Shown here piece by piece: positions 56,736-64,000 of a stretch of 64,000 nucleotides of DNA. Where the stretch lies: contig NC_091353.1 of NCBI RefSeq assembly GCF_038502225.1, positions 2,373,116 through 2,437,115 of the forward strand, in the 5' to 3' direction. The stretch's first letter is position 1, and the number at the start of each line of letters is the position of its first letter. This DNA is from Cherax quadricarinatus. Its lineage: Eukaryota > Arthropoda > Malacostraca > Decapoda > Parastacidae. The notes under the pieces were generated by a model. The model did no database searches, was not told where the DNA came from, and saw only the letters and a list, made by a program, of their open reading frames with translations. A program made the translations under genes and the position numbers.

Positions 56736-57078
56736 GGTTTCCTACACTAGGGTCTTTATCATTTCATAAGAATTGAGAATAATTCAGATGAATTGATAAG
56801 TTCCTAGTGGACGAAACATTTCCCAATAAAATGACATAATCCTCATTTTGTCATTTACAACCAGTCGATATATTCTGCCACTGTATTACCATGCTACAGT
56901 GTTCCATGTGAATGATGCGATCAGCTCTACATCCGAGACACGGCCAGAAGTCTCTCAATACGATTGAAGGAATATAAACGTGACTGTAGGTTTGGCATCT
57001 TAAACACTGGATGTGTCCAGCACTATAACACCCACTCCAGTCTCATGGTGTGGAACAGAGCAATCTACTATTATGTTA
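56736..57078 (+). pseudogene. Penelope-like element GIY-YIG endonuclease remnant
   Basis: From about 56897 the frame reads YSVPCE, a stop, then CDQLYIRDTARSLSIRLKEY and KRDCRFGILNTGCVQHYNTH, SSLMVWNRAI, ending in TAA at 57078. This follows the GIY-YIG layout of Penelope-like elements: (G/Y)xYxxPC..C, YIG(E)T.RSL..R(L/I)KEHK, then an H...W region. Here GIY reads YSV and YIG reads YIR. Upstream (about 56805-56845) CTAGTGGACGAAACATTTCC and AATAAAATG resemble the foldback core (GAAACGTnnnnAATAAAGAT). No RT is adjacent. Confidence 0.75.
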
Positions 57079-57249
57079 AGTAAATGATGTGAATAAACGT
57101 AGATGACCTGAATTTTCTTTAATTAATTTCACTAACACAAACTGAAGATTAGTATGCTTACTTTCTCTTCACTCATAGCTCGCTTGATGATTGCCAAGGA
57201 CTTTAACATAAGTCTTGATCATGCAGACGACCCACAATGAGCTAATTTA

Positions 57250-57730
57250 CTAAATACAGTGGAATCTCTGGTCACAAACGCTTCTGAACACAAAGAAATC
57301 GGTTCACGACCAAAAATTCGTCTTCAACTTTTTGCATCTGGTTACGAACACATAATCGGGTGCCGAACAAACACAACCGTGCCAATTTTCACATTGCACA
57401 CTATTTTTTTGCATGCACCAATTTTCCCCACTTCCTGTTTTCTGTGTACACCTAAGAAAGACCCTCGCCTTGTAGTTGGTCTCGATCCGACATGCGTTCA
57501 TTTGCTGTGAACTTGAAGATAAGCGATAAAGTTCCATTCTCTTATCTTCTCCTGGGTACTTATATTAGAGAAATAGTGTAGTACAGTGCTAACTGTGATA
57601 TATACTCATAAAACTAAGTAAGTTTATTCAGGTATATACAAACACAGTTACACAGATTATCATACATAGCAGCATATATGTAGAGAACTTGGGATAACTC
57701 AGAAAAGTCAGAGTGACTTATTTTCTTGAT
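57250..57730. other. possible DNA-transposon end and a repeat 3' end
   Basis: ACAGTGGAATCTCTGGTCAC at about 57257 followed by ACGACC/ACGAACAC blocks recalls pogo-like or Mariner-like termini (CAGTGGAACCTC...), but no opposite end was found. 57617-57725 repeats the sequence at 33955-34070. Confidence 0.35.
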
Positions 57731-58000
57731 CTTTTTTCGCTGTGCGCTCTTTTTTGTCGATTATCTCGGAAATAAGTTATTCATAAATTACATAAGTTAT
57801 TCATAAATTACATAAGTTATTCATAAATTACAGTAATTATTAATAAATTACAGTAATTACGGATTAGCAATTTTTTGTCAGCATGTAGTACACAAACAGT
57901 TTCTCGCAGTGCCAGTACACAGCTAAAGCTTGCCATGTATGATTTTTTGGTACAGCACCTAGCTCTGCTGTGTGCGTGATTCTTGTAGGATTGTATGGTC
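57731..58000. other. small direct repeats, otherwise nothing recognised
   Basis: About five copies of a 20-bp AT-rich unit (ATAAGTTATTCATAAATTAC) at 57773-57857. Confidence 0.6.
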
Positions 58001-58258
58001 CCATGGGTTAGTGTCATGGAATTTTCGCTCACCATGAGGCGGGCTAAAACAACATGGGTTCGAATCCTAGGTTAATCACAGTGTTGTTATTGATTAAATA
58101 CAACTTATTCGTGTTTACAATATTAAATACTGCTCATGGAGGCTAGTACACCGAACGGAGAGGAGGATGAAATTAGCTCTGAAGCACCCACACCACTGAA
58201 TGTCCTCGGATCACGGTACAACACCTAGCTGTGCTGGGTACATAATTCTTGTAGGATT
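58001..58258 (+). repeat. tRNA-like SINE (family E) copy
   Basis: Matches 26996-27180: GCTCACCATGAGGCGGGCTA, B-box-like GGTTCGAATCC, CAGTGTTGTTATTGATTAAA and CGGAGAGGAGGATGAAATTA. Older than the 27-kb copies. Confidence 0.75.
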
Positions 58259-58600
58259 GGACCAAAAACGTCTTGCGTTACCTGGGCACCAAGATATTGA
58301 CCAGTGCGGTACGGAAGTAGAGTACTGCGTACCTTCTTTCAAATTTTGTAGGTTCGAGTCTCCTTCGACATGAGATTAGTGTTTGTGGATATTTCGCCTG
58401 TTCTGTGAATTCTAAACATTGAAAAATCTCTCGTCGGTCGATACATGCAGGGGATGAGCTGAAAAGCTAACACCACCTGCCTGAATGCTGGCTGCCTTGG
58501 ACCAAAAACGTCTAGCATTAGCTGAGCGCCAAGGTATTGACCAGTGTGGTACGGCAGTAGAACATTGGGTACCTTGTTCCAAGGTTCGTAGGTTCCAGAT
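58259..58600 (+). repeat. tRNA-like repeat (family D), two tandem partial copies
   Basis: Two direct copies of GACCAAAAACGTCT(T/A)GC and the following AAGGTATTGACCAGTG, a B-box-like GGTTCGAGTCT (first copy) and GATACATGCAGGGGATGAGC. Same family as the inverted pair at 25901-26438, more diverged. Confidence 0.8.
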
Positions 58601-59215
58601 GAGAGATGACCGATGAGTTAAAAAAATAACTAAACGTGTGTAATAATTTCCAAATAAAATAAAAAAAAAAACTCTTGATAAGGCTGAGTTAATTCACTCT
58701 GTAACTACTCAGATTTACCTTCCTGTGAGAGAATTTGCTACATTCTGTTGCTGGATTATGAAAAAATAGTTACACACCTGGTGTAACTCAGAATGAAACT
58801 GAGTGGCCCGGTACCAGCTGACATGGGCGGTACTACAGCTCCTGGGCCCACCTGTCGTCCTTCATCCCATAATATAATTTTAATTGTATATCCTCTATTT
58901 AAGAGAGATATCAAAGTATAAATATGATAATTATCATAGCCATAAGTCTTGTGTTTTTGATGGAGCAAGATAAAAGGCAGAAGTGGTAAATAAATAAGAG
59001 GCAAAGTACCAGTGAGTTGATTGAAATAAGTAATAAAAAACGCATTTATGTTGTGTGTTAATCTATATAGAAAAATATTATTACTAAAATTTCTCCCTGA
59101 TTTTAGAAATATAATTAGACAAGAATTATTAAATATAGAGATGTAAATGTTTAAAGGTGATGTTTACGACAGTTTAATAAAACATTAGATCCTGTTATAT
59201 GGATGAAATTACTAT
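58601..59215. other. AT-rich intron sequence, nothing recognised
   Basis: No coding motif or known repeat seen. Confidence 0.45.
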
Positions 59216-59221
59216 GTTTTA

Positions 59222-59393
59222 ACATTTTCTTACGAGTTTTCTAGCATTTTCTTACGAGTTTTCTAGCATTTTCTTACGAGTTTTCTAGCATTTTCTTACG
59301 AGTTTTCTAGCATTTTCTTACGAGTTTTCTAGCATTTTCTTATGAGTTTTCTAGCATTTTCTTATGAGTTTTCTAGCATTTTCTAATTATTTT
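59222..59393 (+). repeat. 22-bp minisatellite (~8 units)
   Basis: Unit contains ATTTTCTTACGAGTTTTCTA plus GC. The last two full units have TATGAG for TACGAG, a CpG-to-TpG change. Confidence 0.95.
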
Positions 59394-59564
59394 TAAAGGA
59401 TCAAATGTTTTACACAATTATCTATGTTTTAAATCACGTTTCGCTCATATTTATTGTTCAATCACACTAAACAAATGCAACACTAAACATATATATATAT
59501 ATTGAAATGGAAATAACGATTATCGGCTCCCACATCAGTGTTTATTCTACACATCATTCTTGCA

Positions 59565-60007
59565 GGATTCATTACCTTTGTAACTTGTGAGTTCATTACC
59601 TTTGTAACTTGTGAGTTTATTACCTTTGTAACTTGTGAGCTCATTACCTTGTACCTAGTTCAGCCATCAAAACTTTGGGGCCCGGTCCCTGGATCCATTA
59701 CGTACCTCTGTAATCTGTAAATACCTTTGTAACTTGTCATGATTGTGACTAGACCTACCTGGAGTTCATTACCTTTGTAAATTGTGAATTCATTACCTCT
59801 GTAACTTGCTCAGCTATCAAAACTTTGGAGTCCAGTCCCTGGACCAATTATGTACCTCTGTAATCTTTTGACTACCGCCCACAGGATGGGTATGGGGTGA
59901 CTACCGCCCACAGGATGGGTATGGGGTGACTACCGCCCACAGGATGGGTATGGGGTGACTACCGCCCACAGGATGGGTATGGGGTGCATAATAAACATGT
60001 TAAACTA
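59565..60007 (+). repeat. composite element, second copy (24-bp and 29-bp internal arrays)
   Basis: Three units of ATTACCTTTGTAACTTGTGA(GTTC), the link with AGCCATCAAAACTTTGGGGC, a partial internal duplication, then four units of GACTACCGCCCACAGGATGG and GCATAATAAACATGTTAAAC. Same layout as 49300-49795 with fewer units. Confidence 0.9.
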
Positions 60008-60320
60008 ACTTCTACATCAGGAAAAAGACATCATGGAATACTGACTACCATTGTGAACTTCATGCTTATATTAATTTACTGTATAGTAATTTAAAATAAT
60101 CATAGTGTAATGAAAAATTACTATACAGTAATTTACTGTATAGTAATTTTTTCCCTTAGATTTCCATAGACTGTACAAACTGGCTATTCAAAATTTTAGA
60201 CAACATCTGACCCAGACTGAGTCTACTGTGAGTTGTTCACTGTACTGAATATTCTACTGAGATTGTACAGACTCCGGGTAAAATGGGCAAAAACTGGATA
60301 GATTAAACACTCTATACTTT

Positions 60321-60631
60321 GTGTAAGAAAGGTATAAAATACCGACAATATGAAAGTTAAGACACATGTGCAACATCTGGATATCTTTATTGTAGACGTT
60401 TCGCCATCCAGTGGCTTTATCAATACAGATTCTAGGACATAATAGGAAGACAGTAGAACTATATACAAAAGATGAGGTAATCAGTCCCTCGGCCTTGGAG
60501 TTAGTGTTGACAGCATCGTGGTGGAGGAGATTCTCCTCCACCACGATGCTGTGAACACTATTGATAAAGCCACTGGATGGCGAAACGTCTACAATAAAGA
60601 TATCCAGATGTTGCACATGTGTCTTAACTTT
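60321..60631 (+). mobile_element. foldback element 4 (largest; 13-bp target duplication)
   Basis: Flanks CACTCTATACTTT occur identically at 60308-60320 and 60632-60644. The head contains GGTATAAAATACCGACA (hairpin). Left arm: TTAAGACACATGTGCAACAT, CTGGATATCTTTATTGTAGA, CGTTTCGCCATCCAGTGGCT, TTATCAATA. The right arm is the complement (60559-60627). The centre has its own 20-bp-arm palindrome, GCATCGTGGTGGAGGAGA / TCTCCTCCACCACGATGC. AATAAAGATA is on both strands. Confidence 0.93.
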
Positions 60632-60644
60632 CACTCTATACTTT

Positions 60645-61030
60645 ATTTAATAATGACTGAAATCTATTCACGGCATCTTGAACGTCTGTTGTAAGAAATT
60701 CGGCTAAATCTTATGCAGGAATTAAATATTATATTCGTAGAACAAAAAAAATTAATCTAGAAATGTGAAATAGGAAATAAATTTAGCAGGAAAGATTTAA
60801 TTCATAAAATAAGACCTTTTTTTTGTTATTATATCGGCTCCTGAGACAAAAATATTAATGTGAAGAATGTTGTAAGACTTTTTAAAACATTATAAAATGA
60901 CTAATTATGATCATTTTTACAATGTAAAAATTTAAAACAAAATCTGTGAATTTAAAGTTTAGCAGATTTTTCAGAATTATGAATCAATTAATCAGGCAAA
61001 TTGCCAATTGACTTCGTCTTGAGCAGTTAT
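60645..61030. other. AT-rich intron sequence, nothing recognised
   Basis: No coding motif or repeat family seen. Confidence 0.45.
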
Positions 61031-61605
61031 AACATGGTTGGTCATGATCACTTTCACTATCACAATGTAACATGGTTGGTCATGATCACTTTCACTATCA
61101 CAATGTAACATGGTTGGTCATGATCACTTTCACTATCACAATGTAACATGGTTGGTCATGATCACTTTCACTATCACAATGTAACATGGTTGGTCATGAT
61201 CACTTTCACTATCACAATGTAACATGGTTGGTCATGATCACTTTCACTATCACAATGTAACATGGTTGGTCATGATCACTTTCACTATCACAGTGTAACA
61301 TGGTTGGTCATGATCACTTTCACTATCACAATGTAACATGGTTGGTCATGATCACTTTCACTATCACAATGTAACATGGTTGGTCATGATCACTTTCACT
61401 ATCACAATGTAACATGGTTGGTCATGATCACTTTCACTATCACAATGTAACATGGTTGGTCATGATCACTTTCACTATCACAATGTAACATGGTTGGTCA
61501 TGATCACTTTCACTATCACAATGTAACATGGTTGGTCATGATCACTTTCACTATCACAATGTAACATGGTTGGTCATGATCACTTTCACTATCACAATGT
61601 AACAT
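61031..61605 (+). repeat. 38-bp minisatellite (15 units), almost invariant
   Basis: Unit contains AACATGGTTGGTCATGATCA and CTTTCACTATCACAATGT. Only one substitution (CAGTGT, at about 61291) is seen across 15 units, so it is very recent or homogenised. Confidence 0.97.
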
Positions 61606-61852
61606 GTACTTTGTCAACTCATAGAGTTTACACTGAGAGCTCCAGCCCATGAGCTGTCTCTTAACTCTTTGCTGCTCTGTTTTTACACATGTGCTCTGTG
61701 TTTTCTGTGCTCTAATTCACTCATTTAATTCTCTCAAGTGAGTAATGAGTTTGTAACTAGCGTATTAAAAGCAATTTTTAAAAATGACATATTTGTGATG
61801 GTAATTTAATCTTCATAATGTCTCAGTAACTGATAACATCTTTCTTGGAACA

Positions 61853-62072
61853 TTAAGATAAGATAAGATTTCGTTCGGATTTTTAACCCCGGAAGGTTAG
61901 CCACCCAGGATAACCCAAGAAAGTCAGTGCGTCATCGAGGACTGTCTAACTTATTTCCATTGGGGTCCTTAATCTTGTCCCCCAGGATGCGACCCACACC
62001 AGTCGACTAACACCCAGGTACCTATTTGCTGCTAGGTGAACAGGACAATAGGTGTAAGGAAACGTGTCGAAA
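61853..62072 (-). repeat. tRNA-derived SINE (family B), head-truncated, beside AKR exon 4
   Basis: Minus orientation. The (AGATA) tail starts at about 61856; the body is intact to ACGTGTCGAAAT, and the tRNA-like head with both boxes is absent. It ends 32 bp before the exon at 62105, so the acceptor region directly abuts the SINE. Confidence 0.94.
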
Positions 62073-62104
62073 TTAACTAATCCCTGATACACGATTTCTT
62101 TTAG

Positions 62105-62205
62105 GGAAGGATGACAATGACATTTTCCCGAAGGACAATGATGGTAATAGTGTTCTTGACGTGAAGACCAACCTTGAGGGAGTCTGGAGAGCCATGGAGG
62201 CTCAG
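62105..62205 (+). CDS. aldo-keto reductase gene B, exon 4
   Basis: The exon follows TTTCTTTTAG and precedes GTTTGT. Its first two bases complete a Gly codon with exon 3 (phase 1). Encodes GKDDNDIFPKDNDGNSVLD and VKTNLEGVWRAMEAQ, phase 0 at the end. AKR1 proteins have a variable acidic loop (FPxDxxGN) then (L/T)xxTW(K/E)AMExLVxxGxVKAIG here, so the fit is good. The next exon should start with a VxxGKVKAIG-type sequence, but the window ends without it in the remaining 1.8 kb. The donor GTTTGT is weaker than the others. Confidence 0.92.
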
Positions 62206-62231
62206 GTTTGTACTCACACTTATCTCATATC

Positions 62232-62535
62232 AATACCTTTATTTACTACAAGTACATGTACAAGGTATACAGACCATAGCTGACATCAATGACATACTAC
62301 TATATAGAAAGTCCCTTGTTATGTGGAGCATTTCAGGGAAATTAGGTCAGTTTTGTTCCAGGATGCGACCCACACCAGTCCACTAACACCCAGGTACCTA
62401 TTTTACTGATGGGTGAACATAGACAACAGGTGTAAGGAAACACGTCCGTTGTTTCCACCCTTCACTGGGAAGTAAACTCGGATATTCACCGTGTGAAGAG
62501 AGATTTTTTGTCACCAGGCCTCGGTGGCAAATTTC
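62232..62535 (-). repeat. SINE family G, minus copy
   Basis: Related to family B in its middle (CCAGGATGCGACCCACACCA) but with a different 3' part (ATTTACTACAAGTACATGTA, TGACATACTACTATATAGAA). The tRNA-like head is decayed. It forms an inverted pair with the copy at 63295-63615. Confidence 0.85.
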
Positions 62536-62912
62536 TGTGGATGCTACATATGTCAATAATAATAATGCTGATTAAATAAATACCATTCTCTAGAAATAAA
62601 CTAAATACATTCCATGAGAATAAGAAAATTTCACTTTATTTTGTGAACCACCAAGAGTATTTACTCCCTTAACTACTCTATTTATTGGTTAGTGTTATGC
62701 ATTCAGGAATTAGCTTTATTGTGACTGATAAAGCTTAATCCTTATCTAAGAAAAAATTTAACTTTGTGGTTGTCTCTGAGGTGACCGAAACATAGACGAG
62801 CTAAATGTTGTCTAAGATAAAAACTCTCTCTGAATTAATAATCATTATATCTGCTGACTTGTTTCTCTGTCACTGACTTTATCAGGTACTGCAAGTGATG
62901 TCTGTAACCTCC
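62536..62912. other. intron sequence, nothing recognised
   Basis: AT-rich with no coding motif. Confidence 0.45.
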
Positions 62913-63062
62913 TAGTTCTCCTGCTCCTCCTCTCATACTTCTCCTCCTTCTTCTCCTCCTGCTCCTTCTCTTTCTCCTCCTTCTCTTTTTCCTTCTCCTT
63001 CTCCTTTTCCTTCTCCTCCTGCTGCTTCTCCTCCTCCTCCTGTTCCTTTGCATCCTCCGTTA
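62913..63062. repeat. polypyrimidine/polypurine tract (CTCCTT-type)
   Basis: About 140 bp are almost purely C/T on plus. Minus-strand Arg/Lys/Glu-rich frames here are composition artefacts. Confidence 0.93.
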
Positions 63063-63294
63063 ACAAGAGAACTGAGGACTCGGGTTTCACTTACTTCCTT
63101 AAACATAAATACCTAACTGAGAACATAATTAACATTCCTTCATCATACTATACAGAAAATGCACATGTATATAAATGTGTTAATTGACCGAACACAACAA
63201 TAACATTGCACTGACATACTAAACCAGGGAAAATTCTTATGTACACCCCTTAACAGGAAACAAATTCATGACACACACACACTCTTAGTTCGTT

Positions 63295-63615
63295 CCCTTG
63301 CGCACTTACCTCACACACTCAGGTCCGGGGTTCGAATCTCCTCCGGTACGGTTGGAAAACATTAAGGATGTGTTTCTATAAGACATCTGCTGTTCCTGTC
63401 CATGTTCACCCATCAGTTTAAAATAGGTACCTGGGTGAACATTAAAATGGTGTGTGTTAGTGGACTGGTGTGGGTCACATCCTGGGACAAAACTGACCTA
63501 ATTTGCGGGAAATGCTCCACATAACAAGCGGCTTTCTATATAGTAGTATGTCAGTGATGTCAGCTATGGTGTGTATACCTTGTACATGTACTTGTAGTAA
63601 ATAAACATATTATTA
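63295..63615 (+). repeat. SINE family G, plus copy
   Basis: B-box-like GGTTCGAATCT at about 63330-63340, then AAATAGGTACCTGGGTGA, TTAGTGGACTGGTGTGGGTC and TACATGTACTTGTAGTAAAT with a (TTA)n tail. Better preserved than the minus copy. Confidence 0.88.
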
Positions 63616-63860
63616 TTAGTAGAAGAATTATTAAAGTTATTGAGGATACCTTCTCAAACACGTTGCTATGTACCTAAAGGGACTTCATTAAGCAACTACA
63701 TTTAATTATAATACTTGTTAATATAACGTTAAGTTACTCACCGTCATTCCCACTAACAACTGCACACTAAAGTAACCCCTAAAAATGTTTCAATTATATC
63801 TTCAGTTCCTGACCAAACTTTACCAAATAAATATGAGACAAAAACAGTCCATCCTTACCT
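63616..63860. other. intron sequence, nothing recognised
   Basis: Sequence between the SINE and the terminal array. No motif recognised. Confidence 0.4.
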
Positions 63861-63863
63861 ACC

Positions 63864-64000
63864 AGGTCCTGCTTCCCCTACCAGGTCCTGCTTCCCCTAC
63901 CAGATCCTGCTTCCCCTACCAGATCCTGCTTCCCCTACCAGATCCTGCTTCCCCTACCAGATCCTGCTTCCCCTACCAGATCCTGCTTCCCCTACCAGAT
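63864..64000 (+). repeat. 19-bp minisatellite running off the right edge
   Basis: Unit TCCTGCTTCCCCTACCAGA, with CAGG in the first two units. About seven units are visible and the array continues beyond the window. Confidence 0.95.

Noticed and set aside
57259..57510. DNA transposon with CAGTGGAA terminus
   Set aside because: Only one end is suggestive. No matching inverted terminus or transposase.
62835..63090. Arg- or Glu/Lys-rich proteins
   Set aside because: Composition of a polypurine tract, with no other support.

Overview
This is eukaryotic DNA, almost certainly from a decapod crustacean and probably the crayfish/lobster lineage. It has AG/GT-bounded exons, long introns, very dense tandem repeats, and LINE, Penelope and tRNA-derived SINE families of the kind I associate with decapod genomes. 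The species call is an inference from repeat style.

The only host protein-coding gene structure I can support is aldo-keto reductase (AKR1-type). Nine plus-strand exons are present in permuted order. At 3-23 kb lie exons homologous to the C-terminal half (3074-3146, 13124-13262, 13430-13592, 20901-20998, 22645-22687, ending in a stop). At 38.7-62.2 kb lie a start-codon exon and the next three exons (38687-38761, 48481-48645, 55470-55587, 62105-62205), and that gene runs off the right edge. The simplest reading is two head-to-tail AKR paralogues, the upstream one cut by the left edge and the downstream one by the right. Together the nine exons would make one full-length reductase of about 325 residues, so a permuted assembly of a single gene is the alternative.

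Everything else is mobile or repetitive DNA. 0-1.3 kb: open LINE reverse-transcriptase frame (minus). 1.9-2.9 kb: three copies of a short interspersed repeat. 3.1-6.6 kb: a 35-bp minisatellite starting at a splice donor and split by a LINE. 8.4-12.1 kb: three LINE fragments, one with an SGNH-esterase ORF1. 14.2-19.25 kb: degraded I-like LINE with RNase H. 19.9-20.8 kb: two tRNA-SINEs. 23.3-24.6 kb: 28-bp array. 25.2-28.1 kb: LINE tail, inverted SINE pair between (AT)n tracts, a MITE and an R2-like endonuclease fragment. 28.3-33.7 kb: 36-bp array, SINE, LINE, Penelope RT and a CpG-rich 27-bp array. 34.3-38.2 kb: foldback insertion, BEL/Pao-like gag carrying a 14-bp array, another LINE and a SINE. 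42-43.4 kb: LINE ORF1 with zinc fingers plus the start of ORF2. 44.7-48.4 kb: 18-bp and 22-bp arrays. 49-50 kb: three more arrays. 50.8-57 kb: SINE, foldbacks, LINE, two Penelope fragments. 58-64 kb: SINEs, a composite minisatellite element, a large foldback and more arrays.

The most unusual structure is a family of four foldback elements (34.4, 51.35, 54.6, 60.3 kb). They share a small 5' hairpin, a common arm motif and AATAAA signals on both strands. Three have 12-13 bp target-site duplications. Penelope-like RT and GIY-YIG remnants nearby suggest Penelope-dependent mobilisation.
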